DNA of 64,000 nucleotides, taken from positions 440,728 through 504,727 of the forward strand of contig JAHDXS010000003.1 of assembly GCA_023384135.1 (NCBI GenBank), written 5' to 3'. Below the pieces are notes generated by a model. The model had not been told where the DNA came from, ran no database searches, and saw only the letters and a program-made list of their open reading frames with translations. The DNA comes from Alphaproteobacteria bacterium. Its GTDB lineage: Bacteria; Pseudomonadota; Alphaproteobacteria; Micavibrionales; Micavibrionaceae. The translations under genes and the position numbers were made by a program. The first letter of the stretch is position 1, and every line of letters begins with the position of its first letter. Shown here piece after piece: positions 28,261-36,364 of this stretch.

Positions 28261-29444
28261 GCCGCAAGAAAAACGCCAAGCACAATCACGGAAAAAATAC
28301 GCGCCTCGTTCATGCGGGCCGCGACCCCGACGCCTTTTTCGGCCTTGCCAACCTTCCGGTCGGGCGCGTCTCCACAATCATCTACCCCTCGCTGGAGGCT
28401 TACGAAAACCCCAACCACAAATTCCGCTATGGCCGTGTCGGCAACCCGATGAGCGAAGCCTTCGAACTGGCCATGAGCGAATTGGAAGGCGGATACAACG
28501 CCATCACCGCGTCTTCCGGCCTCGCCGCGATCACCACCGCCATTCTGGCCTTCGTCAAGACGGGCGATCACGTCCTGATCTGCGATGCCGTTTATCCGCC
28601 CACGCGCATTTTCTGTGATGAAACCCTCAAACGCATGGGCGTGGAGGTGGAGTATTACGACCCGCTGATCGGCAAGGGCATCGAAAAACTGATCCGCAAG
28701 AACACCAGCCTGATCTATATGGAATCGCCCGGATCGGGGACATTCGAGGTGCAGGACGTGCCCGCCATCGTGGCCGCCGCGAAAAAACGCGGAATTCTGA
28801 CCATGCTGGATAATAGCTGGTCCGGCGGCCTGATTTTCCGCCCCATCGAGCATGGCGTGAACGTGGCCGTCCAGTCCGTCACCAAATATGTCGGCGGCCA
28901 TTCGGATATCAGCCTCGGCGTCGCCGTGGCGGATACGGAAAAAACCTACAAGATACTGAAACGCGGAGCGCTGCATCTGGGCACCTGCGCCGCGCCGGAC
29001 GAGCTCTGGCTGGCTCTGCGCGGCCTGCGCACCATGGCCGTGCGCATGAAACAGAACGCGCAGAACGCGCTTAAAGTGGCGCAGTGGTTAGAAAAACGCC
29101 CGGAAGTCGCGCACGTTTATTACCCCGCGCTCAAAGGCGACCCGAACCACAAGCTCTGGAAGCGCGATTTCTCCGGCGCGAATGGGCTGCTCTCGATCCT
29201 GCTGAAGGAAGCCCCGAAAAAGGCCGTCTCCCAATTCGTCAACGGGCTGGAGCTGTTTCCCATCGGCAGCAGCTGGGGCGGATACGAAAGCCTGCTCCAG
29301 CCACAATCCTTGGAAAAATGCCGCTCGGCGAACCCCTGGACCGAAAAGGGCGCGTGTCTGCGTTTGCAGATCGGCCTCGAAGATCCCGAAGACCTGATCG
29401 CCGATCTGGAACGCGGATTTGAACGGTTCAATAAAAACCGTTAA
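28257..29444 (+). CDS. metC: Cystathionine beta-lyase
   Basis: A 395-residue PLP enzyme of the Cys/Met metabolism family. The PLP lysine is Lys210 in SVTKYVGGHSD; other marks are RYGRVGNPM, ASSGLAAITTAIL and MLDNSWSGGLIF. GSWGGYESL near the C-terminus points to beta-lyase rather than gamma-synthase or gamma-lyase, although substrate is hard to call within this family. It follows the Nit1-like gene with a 4-base overlap. Confidence 0.9.
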   Translation: MSRKKNAKHNHGKNTRLVHAGRDPDAFFGLANLPVGRVSTIIYPSLEAYENPNHKFRYGRVGNPMSEAFELAMSELEGGYNAITASSGLAAITTAILAFVKTGDHVLICDAVYPPTRIFCDETLKRMGVEVEYYDPLIGKGIEKLIRKNTSLIYMESPGSGTFEVQDVPAIVAAAKKRGILTMLDNSWSGGLIFRPIEHGVNVAVQSVTKYVGGHSDISLGVAVADTEKTYKILKRGALHLGTCAAPDELWLALRGLRTMAVRMKQNAQNALKVAQWLEKRPEVAHVYYPALKGDPNHKLWKRDFSGANGLLSILLKEAPKKAVSQFVNGLELFPIGSSWGGYESLLQPQSLEKCRSANPWTEKGACLRLQIGLEDPEDLIADLERGFERFNKNR

Positions 29445-29475
29445 GAATAAGACATCACAAACACGGAATAGAACC

Positions 29476-30990
29476 ATGACCAAACTGCGCGACGATGCGA
29501 TCTATATCGGCCAGAGCGTGGGCGACGGCGCCGCGCCCCAATATCTGCCGCTCAAATGGGGTAACCGCCACGGCCTGATCGCCGGGGCTACGGGCACGGG
29601 TAAGACCGTGACCCTGCAAGTCTTGGCCGAGGGCTTCTCCGACGCGGGCGTCCCGGTCTTCATGGCGGACGTGAAGGGCGACCTCACGGGCCTCTGCATG
29701 CCCTCCGGCGGTGAGGATTTTCTTACCAAACGCGCCGAGCAGATCGGCTTCACGGCGGATTTCAAACCCCGCGCCTGTCCCGTCACCTTCTGGGACCTGT
29801 TCGGGGAGCAGGGCCACCCGGTCCGCACCACGATTTCGGAAATGGGGCCGCTGCTTCTGGCGCGGATACTCGAACTCAACGATACGCAAGAGGGGGTGCT
29901 AAACATCGCCTTCCGCGTCGCGGACGAGCAGGGGCTTCTGCTTCTCGATCTCAAGGATCTCCGCGCCTTTCTGAACGCGATGAACGAACAGCGGGCCGAG
30001 ATTTCCGCGACTTACGGCAACGTCACCCCGCAATCCATCGCCACGATCCAGAGGGCTCTTTTGAATCTCGAAACACAGGGCGGGGAGCAGTTCTTCGGCG
30101 AACCCGCGCTGAACCTGCGCGATTTCATGCGCACCGATTCCGACGGTTTCGGCATCATCAACATTCTCGCCGCCGACCGCCTGATGCTCTCGCCGCGCCT
30201 CTACGCCACCTTCCTGCTCTGGATGCTTTCGGAATTGTTCGAGGAACTTCCCGAGGCGGGCGATTCCGACCGTCCGAAAATGGTGTTCTTCTTTGACGAG
30301 GCGCATCTGCTGTTTAACGACGCGCCGAAATCCCTTCTGGAAAAGGTGGAGCAGGTCGTCCGCCTGATCCGCTCAAAGGGCGTGGGCGTGTTCTTCGTGA
30401 CGCAGAGCCCGGACGACATCCCCGAAACCGTCCTCGGCCAGCTCGGCAACCGTGTCCAGCACGCGCTCCGCGCCTTCACCCCGCGCCAGCAGCAGGCGAT
30501 CAAGCAGGCATCGCAGACATACCGCGAAAACCCGGCCTTCAACGTGGCCGAAGTGATCACCGATCTGGGCGTGGGGGAGGCGCTCGTCTCCACGCTGGAG
30601 GATAAGGGCCAGCCCTCAATCGTCCAGCGCACGCTGATCCGCCCGCCCTCGGCCAAGCTTGGCCCGGCCTCTGATACGGCGCGTAAGACGGTCCTCTCCG
30701 GCTCCGCGATGGGCAAAAAATACGATCAGGCCGTAGACAGCGAATCCGCCTATGAAATCCTCATGCAGCGCGCACAGAAAAAAACCGCGCCCGTGGAAAC
30801 CGAAAAACCCGCCGCCAAGACCGGAACCGGCGGCTGGGGGGCCGAAACGCCCGCCCGCCGCGCCGCCCCGCGCCGTCAGGGCGTGGCCGAGGCCGCCGTC
30901 ATGTCGGTCGTGCGCTCGGTCAGCAGCTCGCTCGGGCGTCAGATCACGCGCGAAATCATGCGCGGCATCATGGGATCGTTCAAGCGCTGA
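29476..30990 (+). CDS. DUF853 / HerA-like P-loop ATPase (YjgR type)
   Basis: A 504-residue protein from ATG 29476 (MTKLRDDAIYIGQ); an in-frame ATG at 29419 lies inside metC. Walker A is GATGTGKT, followed by FMADVKGDLTGLCMPSGG; Walker B is MVFFFDEAHLLFND; a sensor-like segment FVTQSPDDIPETVLGQLGNRVQHALRAFTP follows. This is the DUF853 group related to HerA/FtsK-type ATPases, whose cellular role is unsettled. The C-terminus after about 440 is low complexity, then a basic helix (SLGRQITREIMRGIMGSFKR). Confidence 0.9.
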   Translation: MTKLRDDAIYIGQSVGDGAAPQYLPLKWGNRHGLIAGATGTGKTVTLQVLAEGFSDAGVPVFMADVKGDLTGLCMPSGGEDFLTKRAEQIGFTADFKPRACPVTFWDLFGEQGHPVRTTISEMGPLLLARILELNDTQEGVLNIAFRVADEQGLLLLDLKDLRAFLNAMNEQRAEISATYGNVTPQSIATIQRALLNLETQGGEQFFGEPALNLRDFMRTDSDGFGIINILAADRLMLSPRLYATFLLWMLSELFEELPEAGDSDRPKMVFFFDEAHLLFNDAPKSLLEKVEQVVRLIRSKGVGVFFVTQSPDDIPETVLGQLGNRVQHALRAFTPRQQQAIKQASQTYRENPAFNVAEVITDLGVGEALVSTLEDKGQPSIVQRTLIRPPSAKLGPASDTARKTVLSGSAMGKKYDQAVDSESAYEILMQRAQKKTAPVETEKPAAKTGTGGWGAETPARRAAPRRQGVAEAAVMSVVRSVSSSLGRQITREIMRGIMGSFKR

Positions 30991-31025
30991 AAAAGCCCTT
31001 TGGAAGGAAATACAAAATCCGGATT

Positions 31026-31502
31026 TTAGAAGACGAAGTCTTGTCCGTCATCCGCGTGAGGGTTGCGCATCATGCACAAAAGCCCGTCAGACTCGCGTCC
31101 AAGCGGTTGAAAGTCATGCCGCTCGTAAAGATGGATTGCACCGCGGTTTGACGGATCGACCTTCAGCGCCGCGATATGCCCCTCCCGGTCGCACGCCCCT
31201 AAAAATGTACGCAGAAGATTTCCGCCGATACCGCCGTTCTGGTGTTCGGGATGAACCATCAGGGAGACAAGCGTACGGTTTGGCCCAGCCTCGGCAGCAT
31301 CGCTTTCTGAAACGTGAATCGCGCCTATAAGCTCGCCCTCCGGACCGTCAAGGCATAAAACCTTATCGTCCTTGATGGCCTGAACCCATTCCTGCTTCAT
31401 AAAGGGCAGGTTCGTATTGATAAATATGGGCGGAACATTATACGCCGCGCATTCCAGCGCCACGATTGAATCAATATCGTTTGGTTCGGCATGTCTCAAC
31501 AT
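31026..31502 (-). CDS. GNAT family N-acetyltransferase
   Basis: A 158-residue acetyltransferase fold. The acetyl-CoA pyrophosphate loop is VHPEHQNGGIGGNLL, preceded by strand RTLVSLMV and followed by ALKVDPSNRGAIHLYERHDFQPLG, the standard GNAT C-terminal half. The substrate is unknown. Codon use is like its neighbours. The XRE gene lies 43 bases upstream on the same strand. Confidence 0.85.
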   Translation of the reverse strand: MLRHAEPNDIDSIVALECAAYNVPPIFINTNLPFMKQEWVQAIKDDKVLCLDGPEGELIGAIHVSESDAAEAGPNRTLVSLMVHPEHQNGGIGGNLLRTFLGACDREGHIAALKVDPSNRGAIHLYERHDFQPLGRESDGLLCMMRNPHADDGQDFVF

Positions 31503-31544
31503 TATGTTAATGTACCATAGCTAAGATACTGAAAGAAAGGTTTT

Positions 31545-31859
31545 TTATACCAAAAGCCCGAGATCGACGCGCAGCGCGTCCGCCAGAGTTTTCATCGCAC
31601 GGATGGAGCCGTCTTTTTTGCCCGTCTCGATTTCGGTGAGGTAAGGGCGCGAGATTCCGGTCAGGTCGGCCAGTTCTTTCTGGGTCAACCCGCGATGCTT
31701 GCGAATGATCTTGAGCGGGCTATCCTGCCGCGCCATCAACTGGTCGAGAATCTCCGGCGGAAGGTCCGTGTCCGATTGATCGCTGGTCATGGTCCGGTAG
31801 TCGTGAAGAGGCACAAGAACGTATGGCTTGCCCTGAATATGCAACAGATCGTATTTCAT
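31545..31859 (-). CDS. XRE-family regulator with Phd-like N-terminus
   Basis: A 104-residue protein from ATG 31859, with GGAGGGAGGAG just upstream; the in-frame ATG at 31883 is before that site. The N-terminal MKYDLLHIQGKPYVLVPLHDYRTM resembles antitoxin N-termini; residues 48-95 are an HTH_3 domain (RKHRGLTQKELADLTGISRPYLTEIETGK, core only). This combination is usual for the antitoxin partner of RelE-type toxins. No toxin ORF is seen within 200 bases on either side, so it may be an orphan antitoxin or an ordinary repressor. Confidence 0.78.
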   Translation of the reverse strand: MKYDLLHIQGKPYVLVPLHDYRTMTSDQSDTDLPPEILDQLMARQDSPLKIIRKHRGLTQKELADLTGISRPYLTEIETGKKDGSIRAMKTLADALRVDLGLLV

Positions 31860-31948
31860 GGCTCCTCCCTCCACGAAGATCATAGAGCAAAAGACTCGTA
31901 TTTAAAAAGCGCAAAGCGGGAAACTTCACAACGGGTTGCGGAAAACCT

Positions 31949-32983
31949 CTAAAACCGTGTGGAAAGCGTAACGGAACCGAAGATGCTTTCCTCGTCTTGC
32001 GACTCGAACTCCTTCGTCCGGGCGTTGAGCGTATAAGACATCCGATAATCGCCGTAGGTTAGGGAAAATCCGGCGCTGGCATCACCGACAAGAATATGCT
32101 TGTCCACGCTGTGGCTGTCGGAAAATGTGTTCCCATCCAGAAAGATGTTCCGCCCGACAACACGTCCGTCCAGCCCCGCGAAAACCTGCCAGTTCAATTC
32201 ATCCGGAGCGCCCCGGAAAACCCCCGTGCCGGGAATAGAGGGGCGAACACGCGTGGGCGTATCCTCTTCAAGGCTCGAACCCAGAACCAGCGTCGCGCCC
32301 ACTCCGCCATGCGTGTAGATATTTCCGAGCGCCACGGAGAAATTCGGCTCCACGCGCATCTTGACGAACCTGCCGTCATAGGAAAGCGCACGCGGAATCC
32401 GCCGCTCCCACGAGAGGATCACCCCCGGCTCGAATTCCAACTGGTTCTTCCAGCCGCGCGGATCGGGCGACCCGGTGAAATATTTATGCACGAACCGCTG
32501 GGTGGGCTTGCCCAGCGCCTCCGGCCCGACGACGCCGAGCGTGAATTCCAGCTCATCGACATGCGCGGGGATATCCTCGTTCCACGTCGTGGTGGAGAGG
32601 CCCACCGAGCCGTACAAGAACCCCGCCCACGGGCGGTCGTCGTCCGGCTGGTCTTCGATGCGGATATCCTTGGGCGTATAGAGATTCTGCCCGACCGTAT
32701 AAAAAACGCTGGTCGTCTCGTTCAGGTCGAAAGTTGGGACATGCTCGGCCAGTTGGTCAATCCCCGGCGGTACGTCGATTCCCTCGTTAAACCATGTGAG
32801 GCGCACCCCGCTGGAATAATATCGGTCGGAATTACCGCCGAAATTGTCGTTTTCGACGGCCAGACTGACGTAAGTAGGGCTTTTTTTCTCAGCCTTGCTG
32901 TCATCCGCATGCGCCAATGCCGCATTGAAGAGGACACAGCAAAGTGAGGCGGAAACAAGAAGAAAGGAGTATACGCTGTTCAT
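31949..32983 (-). CDS. lpxR: LpxR-like outer-membrane lipid A deacylase (DUF2219)
   Basis: A 344-residue outer-membrane beta-barrel with an N-terminal signal peptide (cleavage near ALAHA, about 26). The motif VENDNFGGNSDRYYSSGVRLTW carries the Asn-Asp pair and the Ser/Thr region of the LpxR active site, and GVVGPEALGKPTQRFVHKYF carries the later conserved block. The final SVTLSTRF ends in Phe, as expected for barrel insertion. LpxR removes the 3'-acyloxyacyl group from lipid A. Confidence in the family is good; activity on this organism's lipid A is inference. Confidence 0.85.
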   Translation of the reverse strand: MNSVYSFLLVSASLCCVLFNAALAHADDSKAEKKSPTYVSLAVENDNFGGNSDRYYSSGVRLTWFNEGIDVPPGIDQLAEHVPTFDLNETTSVFYTVGQNLYTPKDIRIEDQPDDDRPWAGFLYGSVGLSTTTWNEDIPAHVDELEFTLGVVGPEALGKPTQRFVHKYFTGSPDPRGWKNQLEFEPGVILSWERRIPRALSYDGRFVKMRVEPNFSVALGNIYTHGGVGATLVLGSSLEEDTPTRVRPSIPGTGVFRGAPDELNWQVFAGLDGRVVGRNIFLDGNTFSDSHSVDKHILVGDASAGFSLTYGDYRMSYTLNARTKEFESQDEESIFGSVTLSTRF

Positions 32984-33065
32984 GCCTCTTTATAGCCCAA
33001 CCCAAAGACGCATCCAAGGCGAATATCACCTTTTGCCCAGCAAGCGGATGTGATAAGCAAAAACC

Positions 33066-33743
33066 ATGTCGCAGCCGAAAATCACGAATTTCTATACCCG
33101 CCCGCCGCTCACCGGAAACCCGCAGCAGATCGTGATGCTCTTGCACGGCCTCGGCTCCAACGGCCGCGACCTGATCTCGCTGGCCCCTTACTGGCAGCAG
33201 GCTTTGCCTTATGCCCTCTTTATCTCGCCCGACGCCCCCTTCGCCTGCGATATGGCGCCGCCCGGCTACCCGGATTCCTATCAATGGTTCTCCCTGATGT
33301 CCCGCGAGATGGACGATATGCTGGCAGGCGTACGGCGCGTGACGCCGATTTTACAATCCTTCATAAAAGAGATTCTGGAAAAGTACGAACTACCCGCAAG
33401 CGCTCTGGCCCTCGTCGGCTTCTCGCAGGGCACGATGACCGCCCTGCATGTCGGCCCGCGCTTGCAATCGCCCATCGCGGGAATCGTCGGCTATTCCGGC
33501 GCGTTGTTATGGGAGGAGGGGATGGAGATCGAACTGAAATCCCGCCCGCCCGCGCTTCTGGTTCACGGTGAAGCCGACGACGTGGTCCCCGTGACGGCCT
33601 GGTTCCACGCCAAACTCACGCTGGAGGCACAAGGATTTCCCGTCAGCGGATTCACCTGCCGGGGCTTGCCGCATAGCATCGACCAGAAGGGCATCGAGGA
33701 AGCAGCAGTGTTTTTGAAAAACGTTTTCAGTGAAACAGGCTGA
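33066..33743 (+). CDS. Phospholipase/carboxylesterase-family alpha/beta hydrolase
   Basis: A 225-residue serine esterase. The oxyanion motif is LLHGLGSNGRDL (about 25-36), the nucleophile is Ser120 in GFSQG, the acid is Asp171 or 172 in GEADDVVP, and the base is His203 in LPHSID. Length and order match the carboxylesterase/thioesterase group with E. coli YpfH and Pseudomonas EstB. No signal peptide, so it is cytoplasmic. Substrate unknown. Confidence 0.92.
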   Translation: MSQPKITNFYTRPPLTGNPQQIVMLLHGLGSNGRDLISLAPYWQQALPYALFISPDAPFACDMAPPGYPDSYQWFSLMSREMDDMLAGVRRVTPILQSFIKEILEKYELPASALALVGFSQGTMTALHVGPRLQSPIAGIVGYSGALLWEEGMEIELKSRPPALLVHGEADDVVPVTAWFHAKLTLEAQGFPVSGFTCRGLPHSIDQKGIEEAAVFLKNVFSETG

Positions 33744-33793
33744 AGAAAAATTCTAATATCCGATCTTATAATACTTTTATAAAACCTTGAAAA

Positions 33794-33833
33794 AGCGCAG
33801 AAAAATTAGATTTTCACACGTTTTTTCTGCGCT
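33794..33833. repeat. Perfect 12-bp inverted repeat, possible terminator
   Basis: AGCGCAGAAAAA (33794-33805) and TTTTTCTGCGCT (33822-33833) are perfect complements around a 16-base loop, 50 bases after the esterase stop, in an AT-rich gap (33744-34113) without a gene. It may end the esterase transcript, although the T-run is inside the stem, or it may be a protein site. Confidence 0.55.
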
Positions 33834-33982
33834 GCAAAAACCTTAGAGTATACATCAGAAAACCATCGCAACGATTTGAATAAACAGATCGTATGAGCGC
33901 ATGCGAATATTTGCTGCGGCACAGTAATTTGTGGGGTGCAGCACAGAAATATCTAAAGAAAGTAAGGAATTTTCTTCAAACA

Positions 33983-33991
33983 TGATATAAT
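33983..33991 (+). promoter_or_regulatory. Extended -10 promoter for the HNH gene
   Basis: TG-A-TATAAT, a perfect -10 hexamer at 33986-33991 with the extended TGn element; no good -35. Transcription from about 33998 would give a GC-rich leader of about 115 bases ahead of the start at 34114. Confidence 0.6.
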
Positions 33992-34113
33992 TTCCTTGAG
34001 TGCGCGAACCGTGTTTCGCCAAGGGCTCCAAGGCCCGGCACACAGGTTCCGCCGCAAAAGGCCCCGTCTGGCAACCGGGTGCGACAGCGGTTTAAACGAA
34101 GGAGAATGTGTGT

Positions 34114-34683
34114 ATGAATACTGTTATGCCATTGGAGAGGTGCCCCGCCCTGATCCTCAACGCGGACTTCAGGCCCCTCAGCTATTTCCCGCTTTCGATC
34201 TGGCCATGGCAGGAAGCGGTGAAGGCCGTCTTCCGCGAGAGTGTAACAGTGATCTCCGAATATGACCGTGTCGTACGCTCCCCGGGCCTCAGCATGAAGC
34301 TGCCCAGCGTACTGGCCCTGCGCGAGTATGTGCCGATGGCGCGTACGCCCGCCTTCACAAGATTTAACGTATTCCTGCGCGACCAGTGGACCTGCCAGTA
34401 CTGCGCCCACAATTTCAAAACGCAGGAATTATCCTTCGACCATGTGATCCCCCGGTCGAGGGGCGGACGAACGACGTGGGAAAACATCGTGGCCGCCTGC
34501 CGCGAATGTAATACGAAAAAGGGCAACAAGATGCCCTCGGAATCCGGCATGTTTCCGGTCACCGACCCGCGCCGCCCGACGGTGTTCGAGCTGCACCACC
34601 ACGGCCGGAGGTTCCCGCCGAACTTCCTGCACGAAAGCTGGGGAGACTTTTTATACTGGGATACCGAACTGCAGGACGACTGA
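34114..34683 (+). CDS. HNH endonuclease-family protein
   Basis: A 189-residue protein from ATG 34114, nine bases after AAGGAG (a GTG at 34108 is in frame but too close). The HNH fold is at 90-139: zinc cysteines Cys94/Cys97 (CQYC) and Cys129/Cys132 (CREC), DH at 109-110 (LSFDHVIPRSRGG), and Asn124 in TTWENIV. The N-terminal PALILNADFRPLSYFPLSIWPWQEAVKA-type block (cut here) is conserved in a chromosomal family found across alphaproteobacteria, so it is not obviously mobile. Its substrate and role are unknown. Confidence 0.9.
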   Translation: MNTVMPLERCPALILNADFRPLSYFPLSIWPWQEAVKAVFRESVTVISEYDRVVRSPGLSMKLPSVLALREYVPMARTPAFTRFNVFLRDQWTCQYCAHNFKTQELSFDHVIPRSRGGRTTWENIVAACRECNTKKGNKMPSESGMFPVTDPRRPTVFELHHHGRRFPPNFLHESWGDFLYWDTELQDD

Positions 34684-34842
34684 ACGAACGAAGAATAAGA
34701 AATTCGTCCGGGTTCGAGAGAGTTTTTAGGAATTGGGTTTTTGGTTTGCCACGGAGAGCGGTTTCATGTGGCCAGCCGAAAAGGGCGCAAGGCCGGGCGG
34801 TTCCGGTTGAGCGCATAATGTGCAATGAATAAGGAGGACGCT

Positions 34843-35205
34843 ATGTTTACGCATATCACAAACCTTGCACACGTTAGATCCATTACGGAGGCCTTAGGAT
34901 TCTTTTTATTCTACACGGTTCTTCTTGTGGGTCTGTCTACCTTCCTCGGACACTACATGGGAACCCTCGGACTTGTTGAGGGCGGGACGGTGGGAACCTT
35001 CTTCGACGGGGGCCATCTCCACACCATGATCGGCGCAGGATGGACGTTAATACTGTCCAGCATGATCCTGTCCGGGAAAAAACTGACCAACGACCTGATG
35101 GCCGTGATTGTGGCTCTGGTCGGTATTTACCTGTCCTATACTGTGGACGTATTGCTGGGTATGGTCGTTGTATCGTACCTGACCACGGTTGAGACGACGA
35201 AATAA
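34843..35205 (+). CDS. Small three-helix membrane protein, unknown
   Basis: A 120-residue protein from ATG 34843, which has AAGGAGG five bases upstream; the ATG at 34825 does not. Three hydrophobic segments are seen (about 16-38, 63-82 and 87-112). The N-terminus SITEALGFFLFYTVLLVGLSTFLG resembles the whole of the 40-residue protein encoded at 35382. A Gly/His-rich loop (GGHLHTMIGAG) separates helices 1 and 2. It is followed by a terminator. No family recognised. Confidence 0.7.
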   Translation: MFTHITNLAHVRSITEALGFFLFYTVLLVGLSTFLGHYMGTLGLVEGGTVGTFFDGGHLHTMIGAGWTLILSSMILSGKKLTNDLMAVIVALVGIYLSYTVDVLLGMVVVSYLTTVETTK

Positions 35206-35256
35206 AAACGTCTCATAAGAAAAGGCCGACGCAACGGCCCTGAAATAAAAACATTC

Positions 35257-35284
35257 AGCCGGGGGATCCTCTCCCGGCTTTCTT
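35257..35284 (+). terminator. Intrinsic terminator after the three-helix protein gene
   Basis: AGCCGGG (35257-35263) pairs with CCCGGCT (35273-35279) around a nine-base loop that can pair further, then TTTCTTT. Confidence 0.8.
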
Positions 35285-35381
35285 TATCTGCAGAAATATT
35301 CTCCAAAACCCGCAGAAACCTTGACTCTAGCAACAAAAACCGCTAGAAACTGCGGTGTTCACCCCAAGATGAGACGAAAAA

Positions 35382-35504
35382 ATGATCAAGGACATGTTCG
35401 ATTTCGCCAAAAAACGCACGCTCAAAGAGTCGTTCGGATTCTTTATTTTCCACTCCACCCTGATCCTCGCGGTCATGGCGGTCGTGCGCACGCTAGGCAT
35501 TTAA
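35382..35504 (+). CDS. 40-residue single-helix membrane protein
   Basis: A short open frame starting MIKDMFDFAKKRTLKESFGF and ending VVRTLGI. A basic amphipathic head precedes one membrane helix (about 18-36). From MFDFAKKRTLKESFGFFIFH it aligns with MFTHI...RSITEALGFFLFY of the protein at 34843, the shared core being (E)(S/A)(F/L)GFF(I/L)F. The relation to an adjacent gene supports it as real, although no strong ribosome site is seen (the upstream text is GATGAGACGAAAAA). Function unknown. Confidence 0.55.
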   Translation: MIKDMFDFAKKRTLKESFGFFIFHSTLILAVMAVVRTLGI

Positions 35505-35511
35505 GCGGCAT

Positions 35512-36102
35512 TTAAACGGAGCCTTCGCCGCCCCGGCGTCTGAGGGCGGCGAGCGCACACAGAACGGCCAGCCCCAGACACAGCATCACGTTGTAATTCG
35601 CCATCGAAAGACCGAGCAGCGGGTCCGCCCACGGAATCTCGTCGCAACGCCCCATGGGCGCGCTCAGGATATTCTCGATGAAGCTTTGCCCGCCCTTGAC
35701 GGGCGGCAGGCGGCAAAGCTCGTCCGACGGCCACCATTTCCGCTCCACCCCCGAATGATAGAGCGCGACGCCCGCGTTGGTGAGGAAGTTAAGCGAAAGC
35801 ACCCCCGAAAGCCCCGCGTGAAACGTCGCCCCGCCTTTGCGCAGGATCAGTCCGAGGAGCGCCCCCGCCGCGCCGATCGCGAACGGATAGCGCTGGGTGA
35901 CGCACAGACGGCAAGGCTCAAGGCCAAAGAACACCTCCGCCGCAAACGCCATACCGAGCGAAAACAGGCACACAAACAGGATCAGGCCGTAAAACCGCTC
36001 CGGCCGGGCAATCTGCTCCCTGATGAAGGAAAGAAGGGCACTCATAAGCGTATGTTCGCGCAAAAACGCTAAAAATTTCAAAAAAACTTGGCGTTCGCGC
36101 AT
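35512..36102 (-). CDS. dsbB: DsbB-type disulfide oxidoreductase
   Basis: An inner-membrane protein of four helices that re-oxidises DsbA using quinone. The first cysteine pair is CRLC in FFGLEPCRLCVTQRYPF; the second pair is the Cys of DELCRLPP and of PMGRCDEIP. The start at 36102 (MRERQVFLKF) has AAGGGG nearby, giving 196 residues; a start at 36045 (MSALLSF) is the alternative and lacks a ribosome site. Reading to 36210 would reach the tRNA. It is divergent from the tRNA gene. No dsbA is in the window. Confidence 0.88.
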   Translation of the reverse strand: MRERQVFLKFLAFLREHTLMSALLSFIREQIARPERFYGLILFVCLFSLGMAFAAEVFFGLEPCRLCVTQRYPFAIGAAGALLGLILRKGGATFHAGLSGVLSLNFLTNAGVALYHSGVERKWWPSDELCRLPPVKGGQSFIENILSAPMGRCDEIPWADPLLGLSMANYNVMLCLGLAVLCALAALRRRGGEGSV

Positions 36103-36163
36103 TTTATCCCCTTGGCCGGACGGGGAAAAGGCGGGCAGGGGAGGGCGCGGGATGATTTTTCTG

Positions 36164-36191
36164 TTGATCCTGCCGCGCACCCCGCTATGAT
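36164..36191 (+). promoter_or_regulatory. Promoter of tRNA-Leu
   Basis: TTGATC (36164-36169), 16 bases, TATGAT (36186-36191), then a GC-rich discriminator; transcription would begin near 36198, 13 bases before the mature tRNA. Confidence 0.6.
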
Positions 36192-36210
36192 CCGGGAACG
36201 GATTGAGCAA

Positions 36211-36297
36211 GCGGGTGTGGTGAAACTGGTAGACGCGCCAGACTCAAAATCTGGTGTCCGCAAGGACGTGTCGGTTCGACTCCGACCACCCGCACCA
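36211..36297 (+). tRNA. tRNA-Leu (anticodon CAA), CCA encoded
   Basis: An 87-base class II tRNA. Acceptor GCGGGTG pairs with CACCCGC before an encoded CCA; the anticodon stem CCAGA/TCTGG encloses the loop CTCAAAA with anticodon CAA at 36245-36247; a long variable arm (TGTCCGCAAGGACG) and the T-arm GTCGGTTCGACTCCGAC are present. It decodes UUG. Confidence 0.97.
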
Positions 36298-36364
36298 AGC
36301 TCATCACAAACCGTGCATTTTCATGAAGCTGTGGTATAGTGCCGGAAAGCAACTGGAAAAGATT

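Noticed and set aside
31720..31929. 69-residue frame as a possible toxin for the XRE protein
   Set aside because: It overlaps the XRE gene in another frame, lacks RelE-type sequence and has no ribosome site.
33855..34043. 62-residue minus-strand frame in the gap before the HNH gene
   Set aside because: It overlaps the predicted promoter, has no ribosome site and no protein-like pattern.
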